NCBI RefSeq assembly: GCF_041200175.1
Contig: NZ_CP165727.1
Coordinates: 2,294,001 to 2,358,000 of the forward strand
Direction of reading: 5' to 3'
Origin: Streptomyces sp. R33
GTDB taxonomy: Bacteria > Actinomycetota > Actinomycetes > Streptomycetales > Streptomycetaceae
Length of the DNA: 64,000 nt
Both the position numbers and the translations under genes were made by a program. The stretch's first letter is position 1. The number at the start of each line of letters is the position of its first letter. Of the stretch, positions 54,533 through 63,191 are shown piece after piece. Below the pieces are notes generated by a model. That model did no database searches and was not told where the DNA came from. It saw only the letters and a program-made list of their open reading frames with translations.

Positions 54533-55078
54533 ATGAGCGTGAGCGACCAGGGCGCCACCGTGTGGCTGACCGGGCTGCCGAGCGCGGGCAAGACCACCAT
54601 CGCCTACGCGCTGGCCGAGCGGCTGCGCGCCGAGGGCCACCGCGTGGAGGTCCTCGACGGCGACGAGATCCGGGAGTTCCTCTCCGCCGGTCTCGGTTTC
54701 AGCCGCGAGGACCGGCACACCAATGTGCAGCGGATCGGCTTCGTCGCCGAACTCCTCGCGTCCAACGGCGTGAAGGCGCTCGTCCCGGTGATCGCGCCGT
54801 TCGCCGACAGCCGCGAGGCCGTCCGCAAGCGCCACGCGGGAGCCGGGACGGACTACCTCGAAGTGCACGTGGCCACTCCGGTGGAGGTGTGCTCCGAGCG
54901 TGACGTGAAGGGCCTGTACGCCAAGCAGGCGGCGGGCGAGATCTCCGGTCTGACCGGGGTCGACGACCCGTACGAGGCGCCGGAGTCCCCGGACCTCCGT
55001 ATCGAGTCGCACACGCAGACCGTGCAGGAATCGGCTTCGGCCCTGCACGCGCTGCTCACCGAGAGGGGTCTGGCATGA
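54533..55078 (+). CDS. cysC: Adenylylsulfate kinase CysC
   Basis: A 181-residue kinase that phosphorylates APS to PAPS. The P-loop GLPSAGKTTIAYALAERL is near residue 15, and the APS-binding stretch DGDEIREFLSAGLGFSREDR is typical. The later ERDVKGLYAKQAAGEISGLTG block is also conserved. The ATG at 54533 has GGAG nine bases upstream. An earlier ATG at 54497 overlaps the cysH stop by one base and adds 12 residues; either could be used. Since CysH looks like an APS-type reductase, CysC may mainly feed sulfation reactions. It overlaps cysD by four bases. Confidence 0.94.
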   Translation: MSVSDQGATVWLTGLPSAGKTTIAYALAERLRAEGHRVEVLDGDEIREFLSAGLGFSREDRHTNVQRIGFVAELLASNGVKALVPVIAPFADSREAVRKRHAGAGTDYLEVHVATPVEVCSERDVKGLYAKQAAGEISGLTGVDDPYEAPESPDLRIESHTQTVQESASALHALLTERGLA

Positions 55079-56013
55079 CGACGACCGTCGCACACGTCCA
55101 CGAAGGGACGGACGCGCCCTACGCGCTGTCGCACCTCGACGCCCTCGAGTCGGAGGCCGTGCACATCTTCCGCGAGGTCGCGGGCGAGTTCGAGAAGCCG
55201 GTGATCCTCTTCTCCGGCGGCAAGGACTCGATCGTCATGCTGCACCTGGCGCTGAAGGCGTTCGCGCCGGCGCCGGTGCCGTTCACCCTGCTGCACGTGG
55301 ACACCGGCCACAACTTCCCCGAGGTCCTGGACTACCGGGACCGCGCGGTCGCCAAGCACGGCCTGCGGCTGCACGTGGCCTCCGTCCAGGAGTACATCGA
55401 CGCCGGCAAGCTGCGCGAGCGCCCGGACGGGGTCCGCAACCCGCTGCAGACCGTCCCCCTCACGGAGGCGATCCAGAACCTGAAGTTCGACGCCGTCTTC
55501 GGCGGCGGCCGCCGCGACGAGGAGAAGGCCCGCGCCAAGGAGCGCGTCTTCTCCCTGCGCGACGAGTTCTCCCAGTGGGACCCGCGCCGCCAGCGCCCCG
55601 AGCTGTGGCAGCTCTACAACGGCCGCCACGCCCCGGGCGAGCACGTGCGCGTCTTCCCGCTGTCGAACTGGACCGAGCTGGACGTGTGGCAGTACATCGC
55701 CCGCGAGAACATCGAACTGCCGGAGATCTACTTCGCCCACGAGCGCGAGGTCTTCAAGCGCAACGGCATGTGGCTGACGGCCGGCGAGTGGGGTGGTCCC
55801 AAGAAGGACGAGACCACCGAGACCCGCCTGATCCGCTACCGCACCGTCGGTGACATGTCCTGCACTGGTGCCGTCGACTCCGACGCCACCACGCTGGACG
55901 CCGTGATCACCGAGATCGCCGCCTCCCGTCTCACCGAGCGGGGCGCGACCCGCGCCGACGACAAGATGTCCGAGGCCGCGATGGAAGACCGCAAGCGCGA
56001 AGGGTACTTCTAG
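55075..56013 (+). CDS. cysD: Sulfate adenylyltransferase subunit 2, CysD
   Basis: A 312-residue PP-loop ATP pyrophosphatase that, with CysN, forms adenylyl sulfate from ATP and sulfate. The PP-loop FSGGKDSIVMLHLALKAF is near residue 45. Other family blocks are LLHVDTGHNFPEVLDYRDR, FGGGRRDEEKARAKERVFS, and NWTELDVWQYIARENIELP. Its ATG overlaps the cysC stop (ATGA) and cysN starts two bases after it, so all three are translationally coupled. Length and conservation are normal. Confidence 0.96.
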   Translation: MTTTVAHVHEGTDAPYALSHLDALESEAVHIFREVAGEFEKPVILFSGGKDSIVMLHLALKAFAPAPVPFTLLHVDTGHNFPEVLDYRDRAVAKHGLRLHVASVQEYIDAGKLRERPDGVRNPLQTVPLTEAIQNLKFDAVFGGGRRDEEKARAKERVFSLRDEFSQWDPRRQRPELWQLYNGRHAPGEHVRVFPLSNWTELDVWQYIARENIELPEIYFAHEREVFKRNGMWLTAGEWGGPKKDETTETRLIRYRTVGDMSCTGAVDSDATTLDAVITEIAASRLTERGATRADDKMSEAAMEDRKREGYF

Positions 56014-56015
56014 AA

Positions 56016-57356
56016 ATGACCTCCACCATCGAGCAGTTCACCGACGCGTCGGCGACCACCCTGCTGCGCTTCGCCACCGCCGGCTCCGTCGACGACGGCA
56101 AGTCCACGCTCGTCGGGCGCCTCCTGCACGACTCCAAGTCGATCCTCACCGACACCCTCGAAGCGGTCGAGGCCGTCTCCGCCCAGCGCGGCCAGGACAC
56201 CCCCGACCTCGCGCTGCTCACCGACGGCCTGCGGGCCGAGCGGGAGCAGGGCATCACCATCGACGTCGCGTACCGCTACTTCGCCACCGCCCGGCGGCGG
56301 TTCATCCTCGCCGACACCCCGGGGCACGTGCAGTACACCCGGAACATGGTCACCGGCGCCTCCACGGCCGATCTGGCCGTGGTCCTGGTCGACGCCCGCA
56401 ACGGCGTGATCGAGCAGACCCGCCGGCACGCGGCCGTCGCCGCCCTGCTGCGGGTGCCGCACGTGGTGCTGGCCGTCAACAAGATGGACCTGGTGGGATA
56501 CGAGGAGTCGGTCTTCGCATCGATCGCCGAGGAGTTCACCGCGTACGCCTCGGACCTGGGCGTCCCGGAGATCACCGCGATCCCGATCTCGGCGCTGGCC
56601 GGCGACAACGTGGTCGAGCCCTCCGCGCACATGGACTGGTACGGCGGCCCCACGGTGCTGGAGCACCTGGAGACCGTCCCGGTCAGCCACGACCTCACCG
56701 CCTGCCCGGCGCGCTTCCCGGTGCAGTACGTGATCCGCCCGCAGACCGCCGAGCACCCCGACTACCGGGGTTACGCCGGGCAGATCGCCTCCGGCGTGCT
56801 GCGCGTCGGCGAGGCCGTCACGGTCCTTCCGTCGGGCCGCACCTCGGTCATCGAGGGCATCGACGCGCTCGGCGAGAGCGTGGACATCGCGTGGGCCCCG
56901 CAGTCGGTGACGGTGCGCCTGAAGGACGACATCGACATCTCGCGCGGCGACCTGATCGCGCCGTCCGCGAGCGCCCCCGCCACCACGCAGGACGTCGAGG
57001 CGACGGTCTGCCACGTGGCGGACCAGCCCCTCTCCGTCGGCGCCCGGGTGCTGATCAAGCACACGACGCGCACGGTCAAGGCGATCGTCAAGGAGATCCC
57101 CTCGCGGCTGACCCTGGACGACCTGTCCCAGCACCCGAACCCCGGGCAGCTCGTGGCCAACGACATCGGCCGCGTCGTCGTCCGCACCGCCGAGCCGCTC
57201 GCGCTCGACGCGTACGCCGACTCGCGCCGCACCGGGTCCTTCCTGCTGATCGACCCGGCCGACGGTACGACGCTGGCGGCCGGCATGGTCGGCGAGTCCT
57301 TCGCCTCCAAGGCCGAGACCACCATCCAGGCGGACGAAGAAGGGTGGGACTTCTAG
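56016..57356 (+). CDS. cysN: Sulfate adenylyltransferase subunit 1 (GTPase), CysN
   Basis: A 446-residue EF-Tu-like GTPase whose GTP hydrolysis drives sulfate activation by CysD. The motifs are G1 GSVDDGKSTLVGRLLHDSK near residue 20, G3 ADTPGHVQYTRNM and G4 VNKMDLVGY. After the G domain are the two beta-barrel domains (VIRPQTAEHPDYRGYAGQIA, DDLSQHPNPGQLVANDIGRV). It is not fused to CysC, unlike some bacterial CysN proteins. It ends TAG, 224 bases before the transporter gene. Confidence 0.96.
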   Translation: MTSTIEQFTDASATTLLRFATAGSVDDGKSTLVGRLLHDSKSILTDTLEAVEAVSAQRGQDTPDLALLTDGLRAEREQGITIDVAYRYFATARRRFILADTPGHVQYTRNMVTGASTADLAVVLVDARNGVIEQTRRHAAVAALLRVPHVVLAVNKMDLVGYEESVFASIAEEFTAYASDLGVPEITAIPISALAGDNVVEPSAHMDWYGGPTVLEHLETVPVSHDLTACPARFPVQYVIRPQTAEHPDYRGYAGQIASGVLRVGEAVTVLPSGRTSVIEGIDALGESVDIAWAPQSVTVRLKDDIDISRGDLIAPSASAPATTQDVEATVCHVADQPLSVGARVLIKHTTRTVKAIVKEIPSRLTLDDLSQHPNPGQLVANDIGRVVVRTAEPLALDAYADSRRTGSFLLIDPADGTTLAAGMVGESFASKAETTIQADEEGWDF

Positions 57357-57580
57357 ATCATGTTTGCCGATCTCTACTCCACCTTCGCGAAGGAGGGCGG
57401 CCGCGTAGGCAGCGGCGCCCTCGGCAGCGGCCAGGGAGGGGTGGCGCGATGTGCGCGATGACCGCATCGCCGCCGGCATCACGCCTACGCGCCCACACCC
57501 CCCACGAGCCGTACCCGCCCTTGCTCCACAGACGAAGACGTGCGTCATGAGATGACCACGTCACGAGAGGAAGTCCTCCC
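57357..57580. other. Gap between cysN and the ABC transporter, with possible short ORFs
   Basis: Two short plus-strand frames are joined by an ATGA overlap: 57360-57461 (33 codons, MFADLYSTFAKEGGRV...) and 57458-57550 (30 codons, ending HRRRRAS). Neither has a clear homologue, and the ribosome binding sites are weak. The first starts four bases after cysN, so it could be a small coupled gene. Otherwise this is an internal operon gap with GAGAGGAAG (57564-57572) before the transporter GTG. Confidence 0.25.
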
Positions 57581-58708
57581 GTGCCTGCCCTCCGCACCAC
57601 CGGTACCACCGCCCGCCGCGGCGTCGTCGCCGCTGCCGCCCTGCCGCTGCTGATCGGCGCCCTCGCCTCCTGCGGCTACGGCTCCGAGGCCGAGAAGGCC
57701 GACGCTCCCGCGAAGGCGAACGCCGCCGATGCCGGCAAGCCGCTCTCCGCCTCCGAGGTCCGCATCGGGTACTTCCCGAACCTGACCCACGCGACCGCGC
57801 TCGTCGGCCTCCAGGAAGGCCTGATCGAGAAGGAACTGAACGGCACCAAGATCAAGCCGCAGTCCTTCAATGCCGGCCCGTCCGAGATCGAGGCCCTGAA
57901 CGGCGGCTCTCTCGACATCGGCTTCATCGGCCCGTCGCCGTCGATCAACGGCTACGTGAAGTCCAAGGGCTCCAACCTGCGGATCATCTCCGGCTCCGCC
58001 TCCGGCGGCGTCAAGCTCGTCGTGAACCCGGACAAGATCAAGACCCTGGACGACCTCAAGGGCAAGAAGATCGCCACCCCGCAGAAGGGGAACACGCAGG
58101 ACGTCGCGTTCCTCAACTGGATCTCCGAGAAGGGCTGGAAGGTCGACCCCGAGTCCGGCAAGGGCGACGTCTCCGTCGTCCGCACCGACAACAAGGTCAC
58201 CCCCGACGCCTTCAAGCAGGGCTCCATCGACGGCGCCTGGGTCCCCGAGCCCACCGCCTCCAAGCTCGTGACCGACGGCGGATCCGTCCTCCTCGACGAG
58301 ACCTCCCTGTGGCCCGACAAGAAGTTCGTGATCACGAACGTCATCGTGTCCCAGAAGTTCCTCAAGGAGCACCCCGACGTCGTCGAGGCCGTCCTCAAGG
58401 GCACCGTCAAGACCAACGAGTGGATCAACGCCAACCCCGACAAGGCGAAGGCCTCCGCCAACGCCAAGCTCGCGGCAGAGGGCGGCAAGCCCCTCGACGC
58501 CAAGGTCATCGACCCGGCGTGGCCGAGCATCGCGATCACCGACGACCCGCTGGCCGCGACGCTGAAGACGCAGTCCGAGTGGGCGGTCAAGGCCAAGCTC
58601 ATCGAGCAGCCCGACCTCGCCGGGATCTACGACCTGACGCTGCTGAACAAGGTCCTCAAGGCAGCCGGCAAGCCCGAGGTCTCCGACGCCGGTCTCGGCG
58701 CCAAGTAA
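57581..58708 (+). CDS. ABC transporter substrate-binding lipoprotein (sulfonate/taurine type)
   Basis: A 375-residue extracellular binding protein. The signal peptide ends in a lipobox (LIGALASCGYG), so it is lipid-anchored at the membrane's outer face. The periplasmic-binding fold of the SsuA/TauA group is clear (VRIGYFPNLTHATALVGLQE, ALNGGSLDIGFIGPSPSING, DDLKGKKIATPQKGNTQDVA). The family binds sulfonates, taurine or sulfate-like anions; location in the sulfur operon favours an organosulfonate or sulfate. No SsuD monooxygenase is nearby. It starts at GTG 57581 with GAGAGGAAG as ribosome binding site. Confidence 0.9.
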   Translation: MPALRTTGTTARRGVVAAAALPLLIGALASCGYGSEAEKADAPAKANAADAGKPLSASEVRIGYFPNLTHATALVGLQEGLIEKELNGTKIKPQSFNAGPSEIEALNGGSLDIGFIGPSPSINGYVKSKGSNLRIISGSASGGVKLVVNPDKIKTLDDLKGKKIATPQKGNTQDVAFLNWISEKGWKVDPESGKGDVSVVRTDNKVTPDAFKQGSIDGAWVPEPTASKLVTDGGSVLLDETSLWPDKKFVITNVIVSQKFLKEHPDVVEAVLKGTVKTNEWINANPDKAKASANAKLAAEGGKPLDAKVIDPAWPSIAITDDPLAATLKTQSEWAVKAKLIEQPDLAGIYDLTLLNKVLKAAGKPEVSDAGLGAK

Positions 58709-58752
58709 CACCCCGACGTTTCCCCGTCCCGATCTCCCAGGAGGTGACGACC

Positions 58753-59544
58753 ATGGCCACCACACTTGCCAAGGCTGCCGAGGGCACCGTAGCGGAGCAG
58801 ACGCACGCCGCGCGCATCGCGCACGTCTCGAAGTCCTTCTCCGGCCCGGCCGGATCGCAGCTCGTCCTGGACGACATCAGCCTCGATGTCGCGCCCGGCG
58901 AGTTCGTCACCATCCTGGGTGCCTCGGGGTGCGGGAAGTCCACCCTGCTCAACCTGGTCGCCGGACTCGACAAGCCGTCCGCCGGAACGATCGAGACGGC
59001 CGGCCGACCGGCACTCATGTTCCAGGAGCACGCCCTCTTCCCGTGGCTCACCGCGGGCAAGAACATCGAACTCGCCCTGCGCCTGCGCGGGGTGGCCAAG
59101 GCCGAGCGCAAGCCGGAGGCCGAGCGGTTGCTCGAGCTGGTCCGGCTCGGCGGCGCCTACGGCAAGCGGGTCCACGAGCTGTCAGGCGGCATGCGCCAGC
59201 GCGTCGCGCTGGCCCGGGCCCTGGCCCAGGACAGCCGGCTCCTGCTGATGGACGAACCGTTCGCGGCGCTCGACGCCATCACCCGGGACGTCCTGCACGG
59301 CGAACTCACCCGCATCTGGGCCGAAACAAACGTGTCCGTCCTCTTCGTCACGCACAACGTCCGCGAGGCCGTCCGCCTCGCCCAGCGCGTGGTCCTGCTC
59401 TCCTCACGGCCCGGCCGGGTCGCCAAGGAATGGACCGTGGGCATCCCGCAGCCGCGCCGCATCGAGGACGCGGACGTCGCGGAACTGTCCCTTGAGATCA
59501 CCGAACACCTGCGTGGGGAGATCCGCCGCCATGGCCAGCACTGA
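58753..59544 (+). CDS. ABC transporter ATPase (sulfonate/taurine type)
   Basis: A 263-residue nucleotide-binding subunit of the sulfur importer. Motifs: Walker A GASGCGKSTLLNLVAGL, Q-loop MFQEHALFPWL, signature LSGGMRQRVALARALAQ, Walker B RLLLMDEPFAALDAI and the switch histidine in FVTHNVREA. ATG at 58753 has a textbook AGGAGGTGA six bases upstream; extended frames upstream overlap the lipoprotein gene. It overlaps the permease by 14 bases. The substrate is inferred from the neighbours. Confidence 0.93.
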   Translation: MATTLAKAAEGTVAEQTHAARIAHVSKSFSGPAGSQLVLDDISLDVAPGEFVTILGASGCGKSTLLNLVAGLDKPSAGTIETAGRPALMFQEHALFPWLTAGKNIELALRLRGVAKAERKPEAERLLELVRLGGAYGKRVHELSGGMRQRVALARALAQDSRLLLMDEPFAALDAITRDVLHGELTRIWAETNVSVLFVTHNVREAVRLAQRVVLLSSRPGRVAKEWTVGIPQPRRIEDADVAELSLEITEHLRGEIRRHGQH

Positions 59545-60427
59545 CACCACACCCAAGGCCACGGCCAAGCATGACGATCTGGCGGGCCTGGAGGCGGGCC
59601 TCGACGCGCTCGACGCCGTCCAGACCCACCGCACCCCGGTCCGCGAGGTCCTCGTCAAGAAGGTCCTGCCGCCGTTCCTCGCCGTCGGCCTGGTCCTGCT
59701 GGTCTGGCAGGTCCTGGTCTCGCTGAAGATCACCGACGAGACCAAGCTCCCCGCACTGTCCTCGGTGTGGGACAGCCTGTCCGAGATGTGGCTCAAGGGC
59801 ACGCTGCTGGAGGTCATCTGGACCAGCGTCTCGCGCGGTCTGCTCGGCTTCCTGCTGGCCCTGGCCATCGGCACCCCCCTCGGACTCCTGGTCGCCCGGG
59901 TGAAGTTCGTCCGCGCCGCGATCGGCCCGATCCTCCAGGGCCTGCAGTCGCTGCCCTCGGTCGCCTGGGTGCCGCCGGCCGTGCTCTGGTTCGGACTCAA
60001 CGACGCGATGATGTACACCGTCATCCTGCTCGGCGCCGTCCCGTCCATCGCCAACGGCCTCGTCTCCGGCATCGACCAGATCCCGCCGCTGTTCCTGCGG
60101 GCCGGCCGCACCCTGGGCGCCACCGGCCTCAGCGGCGCCCGGCACGTGGTCATGCCGGCCGCACTCCCCGGCTACCTCGCCGGCCTCAAGCAGGGCTGGG
60201 CCTTCTCCTGGCGCTCCCTGATGGCCGCCGAGATCATCGCCAGCTCCCCCGACCTGGGCCTGGGCCTCGGCCAGCTCCTCGAGAACGGCCGCAACAACAT
60301 CGACCTGCCCGGCGTCTTCCTCGCCATCATCCTCATCCTCGTCGTCGGCATCGCCATCGACCTGCTCATCTTCAGCCCGGTCGAGCGGTACGTGCTGCGC
60401 AGCCGCGGCCTGCTGGTCAAGAGCTGA
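59531..60427 (+). CDS. ABC transporter permease (sulfonate/taurine type)
   Basis: A 298-residue membrane permease with about six transmembrane segments and the EAA-type cytoplasmic loop (RAGRTLGATGLSGARHVVMP then ALPGYLAGLKQGWAFSWRSL). The N-terminal ~45 residues are hydrophilic and likely cytoplasmic. Family blocks LQSLPSVAWVPPAVLWFGLN and GQLLENGRNNIDLPGVFLAI place it with SsuC/TauC proteins. Its ATG lies inside the ATPase gene end. The chelatase gene starts six bases after its stop, so transport and siroheme genes share one transcript. Confidence 0.93.
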   Translation: MASTDTTPKATAKHDDLAGLEAGLDALDAVQTHRTPVREVLVKKVLPPFLAVGLVLLVWQVLVSLKITDETKLPALSSVWDSLSEMWLKGTLLEVIWTSVSRGLLGFLLALAIGTPLGLLVARVKFVRAAIGPILQGLQSLPSVAWVPPAVLWFGLNDAMMYTVILLGAVPSIANGLVSGIDQIPPLFLRAGRTLGATGLSGARHVVMPAALPGYLAGLKQGWAFSWRSLMAAEIIASSPDLGLGLGQLLENGRNNIDLPGVFLAIILILVVGIAIDLLIFSPVERYVLRSRGLLVKS

Positions 60428-60432
60428 CCGGC

Positions 60433-61182
60433 ATGTCCCCCGTCCTGCTGGTCATCGCCCACGGCAGCCGCGACCCGCGGCACGCGGCGACCGTGCACGC
60501 CCTCACCCGGCGGGTGCGGGCGCTGCGGCCCGGGCTGCGGGTGGAGACGGCGTTCCTGGACTTCGACACCCCGACGGTCGCGCAGGTGGCCTCCACCCTG
60601 TACCGGTCCGGCGTACGGGAGATCGTGGCCCTCCCGCTGCTCCTCACGCGGGCGTTCCACGCCAAGTCCGACATACCCGCGGTGCTGGCCGAGGCCACGT
60701 CCCGGATGCCGGACCTCTCGTTCCGGATCGCGGACGTACTCGGCCCGTCCCCGCTGCTGGTCGGCGCCCTGGAGCGCCGTCTCGCGGAAGCGGGCCTCGC
60801 TCCGGCGGACCGCGCCACCACCGGTGTGGTGCTCGCGTCCGCCGGTTCCTCCGACCCGGAGGCGATCGCAGTGATCGCTGAAATCGCGCGGGAGTGGCGG
60901 CACACCGGCTGGTGCGCCGTGCGGCCTGCGTTCGCCTCCGCCCGCCTGCCCCGTACGGAGGAGGCCGTACGGGCCCTGCGCGCCGAGGGCGTCCGCCGGG
61001 TGGCCGTGGCCCCGTACGTCATCGCCCCCGGGCGCCTGCCGGACCGTATCTCGGCGGGCGCGGAAGCCGCCGGGGCGGACGTGGTGGCCGGCGTGCTCGG
61101 TGCGGCTCCCGAGCTGGCCCGCCTGCTGCTGCGCCGCTACGACGCGGCGGCCGTCGGCGTGCCGCTCCTCGCCGCCGCCTGA
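60433..61182 (+). CDS. CbiX-type sirohydrochlorin chelatase
   Basis: A 249-residue protein with two CbiX-like halves. The metal-binding histidines occur in VIAHGSRDPRHA and in PLLLTRAFHAKSD, while the second half retains the fold (ASAGSSDPEAIAVIAEIA, VAVAPYVIAPGRLPDRI) with fewer histidines. In sulfur operons this enzyme most likely inserts iron into sirohydrochlorin to make siroheme for the sulfite reductase; cobalt insertion is the alternative. ATG at 60433 is chosen because the SPVLLVIAHGSRD start is universal in the family. A hairpin follows 58 bases after the stop. Confidence 0.9.
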   Translation: MSPVLLVIAHGSRDPRHAATVHALTRRVRALRPGLRVETAFLDFDTPTVAQVASTLYRSGVREIVALPLLLTRAFHAKSDIPAVLAEATSRMPDLSFRIADVLGPSPLLVGALERRLAEAGLAPADRATTGVVLASAGSSDPEAIAVIAEIAREWRHTGWCAVRPAFASARLPRTEEAVRALRAEGVRRVAVAPYVIAPGRLPDRISAGAEAAGADVVAGVLGAAPELARLLLRRYDAAAVGVPLLAAA

Positions 61183-61240
61183 TTCTCGTTCGAGTGAATC
61201 CAGGGCTCGCCTTCGGGGATCGCGGGTAGTCCAGCCGCGA

Positions 61241-61266
61241 GGTTCCGTGCACCACACAACGGAACC
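61241..61266 (+). terminator. Hairpin after the chelatase gene
   Basis: GGTTCCGT (61241-61248) pairs perfectly with ACGGAACC (61259-61266) across 10 bases. It may end the sulfur operon or serve as an operator for the secreted-protein gene that begins at 61295. Confidence 0.5.
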
Positions 61267-61294
61267 GATCGTCCTGGCCGCCCCTGGAGGGCTT

Positions 61295-61738
61295 ATGTCC
61301 ATGTCACGCCGTACGCGCAGGCTCCTCACCACGTCCGCCGCCGCTCTGATCCTGTCCGTCGCGGGGGCAGGTCTCACCGCCCCTGCGAACGCGGCCCCCG
61401 CCAGTGCGCCGAGTACGGTGCGGGAGGCCCGGGCTGCGGCGTTCTTCAACGCCAGCGGGGTCTGGACCATCTTCCAGACCAACGCCACCGTGCGGATCGA
61501 CGTGCGGCAGGACGCCGCGGGGAACCTTTTTGGATCCACGTCGTCCGGAGGCACCGTGGGGACCCTGCAGGAGGGCGCCGTCACCGGGAACGACATCTAC
61601 TTCGTCGTCCAGTGGAACCACGGTCCCCGGGGCCGGTACACCGGCACCCGCGGCGCGGACGGCCGCCTCTCCGGCCTCACCGTCGACCTGAACAACCCGT
61701 CCAGCCAGTCCACCTGGCGCAGCGACCGCACGTTCTGA
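61295..61738 (+). CDS. Small secreted beta-rich protein, function unknown
   Basis: A 147-residue exported protein. The signal peptide is RRTRRLLTTSAAALILSVAG followed by an APANA-type cleavage site. The mature ~105 residues look all-beta with alternating hydrophobics (VWTIFQTNATVRIDVRQDAA, NDIYFVVQWNHGPRGRYTG, SGLTVDLNNPSSQSTW). That resembles small streptomycete extracellular proteins, but I cannot name a family. No cysteine is present in the mature part. ATG at 61295 has GGAGG five bases upstream, with another ATG two codons later. IS copy 2 starts 12 bases after the stop, so any native terminator has been displaced. Confidence 0.75.
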   Translation: MSMSRRTRRLLTTSAAALILSVAGAGLTAPANAAPASAPSTVREARAAAFFNASGVWTIFQTNATVRIDVRQDAAGNLFGSTSSGGTVGTLQEGAVTGNDIYFVVQWNHGPRGRYTGTRGADGRLSGLTVDLNNPSSQSTWRSDRTF

Positions 61739-61860
61739 CGTGCTTCTAGTAGGGCTTGGTCAGGTCGGGGCTGGGGTGGGTATGCCGCGTTGACAGGTGG
61801 GGCAGACGCCGGTCCATGTCGCGAGGAGGGTCTGTAGCTCGCGGACGATTCGGTAGAGGC

Positions 61861-63126
61861 TCAGGCCGGCGCCGTGTCTTTTGGGGCTTGGGCCAGTCGT
61901 TGCAGGGTGCAGAAGGCATGCGCGACGGAGACGAGGGTGACGTGATGGTGCCAGCCGTTCCAGGTGCGGCCCTCGAAATGGGCCAGGCCCAAGGCCTGCT
62001 TCATCTCGCGGTAGTCGTGCTCGATGCGCCAGCGGAGCTTGGCCAGGCGGACCAGGGTGGTCAGCGGGGTGTCTGCGGGCAGGTCGGACAGCCAGAACTG
62101 GACCGGCTCGGCCTGGCCGGCGGGCCATTCGGCCAGCAGCCAGCACTCGGGCAGTTCCGGGCCGTCAACGGCCTGCCGGGTCTGGCGCCCGGCAGGCCGG
62201 ATCCGCAAGGTGACGAACCGCGAGTACATCCGCTTGAAGCCACTGCGGCCCGTGCCGGGCCGGGAGCCCTCACGCCACTGCACCGGTTTCGCTGCCTTCC
62301 GGCCCGCCGCGATGACGAGCTGTTTCACCGACCGCGGCGGGTCGGGGTACTTCGCCACCGGCGGGCGCCCGGTCCCGGAGTACGGTTCGGCGACTGGCAC
62401 GGCTTCGCCGGGCTGGGCGGAGAGGGTGGTGGAGATGCCCACCACGTAGTTGAGGCCGCGGGCCTGCACGCCGTGCCGGAACGCCGCCGCGTCACCGTAT
62501 CCGGCGTCCGCGATGGCCAGCGGCACCTCGATGCCCCACGAGCGGGTCTCGTCGAGCATGTCGAGTGCGAGCTGCCACTTCTCCACGTGCCCGATGTCGT
62601 CGGGAATGCCGCAGGCGGCGCGGCGGGCGACCTTGTCCGGGTCCGCCTTCACGGACTCGGGCGCCCAGTTTTCGGGCAGGAAGAGCCGCCAGTCGACCGC
62701 CGCTGAGGCATGGTCGGAGGCCAGGTGCAGGGACACGCCCACCTGGCAGTTGGTGACCTTGCCGGCAGTGCCGGTGTACTGCCGGGACACACACGCCGAG
62801 GCGTTGCCGTCCTTGAGGAACCCGGTGTCGTCGACGACCACCGCGGTGGGTCGGATCGCCTTTTCCATCCTCCAGGCCAGCCGGGCCCGCACATGCGCCG
62901 GATCCCAGGGGCTCGTAGTCACGAAGTGGGCCAGCGCCTGCCGGTTCCCGTCCTCACCCAGCCGGGCAGCCATCGGCTCGACCGACTTACGCTGCCCGTC
63001 AGTGAGCAGACCCCGCAGGTAGACCTGCCCCCACCGACGCTGGTCGTTTCTCGCGAACGGCTCGAAGACCTCTGCCGCGAAGTCCTCCAACTCGGCACGT
63101 ACGGATGCGATTTCCTCCGGTGTCAC
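61861..63126 (-). CDS. IS701-like DDE transposase, copy 2
   Basis: This gene is identical to the copy 1 transposase in all 421 residues, with the same candidate catalytic D99/D100, D207 and E374 and the same early stop. The -1 frame extension and slippery heptamer (61879-61885) are also unchanged. Because both copies share the same frame structure, the early stop predates the transposition event that separated them. Confidence 0.92.
   Translation of the reverse strand: MTPEEIASVRAELEDFAAEVFEPFARNDQRRWGQVYLRGLLTDGQRKSVEPMAARLGEDGNRQALAHFVTTSPWDPAHVRARLAWRMEKAIRPTAVVVDDTGFLKDGNASACVSRQYTGTAGKVTNCQVGVSLHLASDHASAAVDWRLFLPENWAPESVKADPDKVARRAACGIPDDIGHVEKWQLALDMLDETRSWGIEVPLAIADAGYGDAAAFRHGVQARGLNYVVGISTTLSAQPGEAVPVAEPYSGTGRPPVAKYPDPPRSVKQLVIAAGRKAAKPVQWREGSRPGTGRSGFKRMYSRFVTLRIRPAGRQTRQAVDGPELPECWLLAEWPAGQAEPVQFWLSDLPADTPLTTLVRLAKLRWRIEHDYREMKQALGLAHFEGRTWNGWHHHVTLVSVAHAFCTLQRLAQAPKDTAPA
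61879..61885 (-). other. Candidate -1 frameshift heptamer, IS copy 2
   Basis: This is the complement of C CCA AAA at the same relative position as in copy 1. A -1 slip would add the 39-residue family tail, ending at 61760. Confidence 0.45.
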
Positions 63127-63191
63127 ACGTCCTCAACGCCACACCAAACCCCCAGGACACGCAACACCAGCCCCGACCTGACCAAGCCCTA

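Larger units (their letters stand above)
61750..63191 (-). mobile_element. IS701-family-like insertion sequence, copy 2
   Basis: A 1,442-bp element with the same 25-bp inverted ends (61750-61774 and 63167-63191) and CTAG on both flanks (61746-61749 and 63192-63195). All products match copy 1, and it is inverted relative to it. It sits between the secreted-protein gene and the stop codon of the ketopantoate reductase-like gene. The right-hand CTAG contains that TAG stop on the minus strand. Confidence 0.92.
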
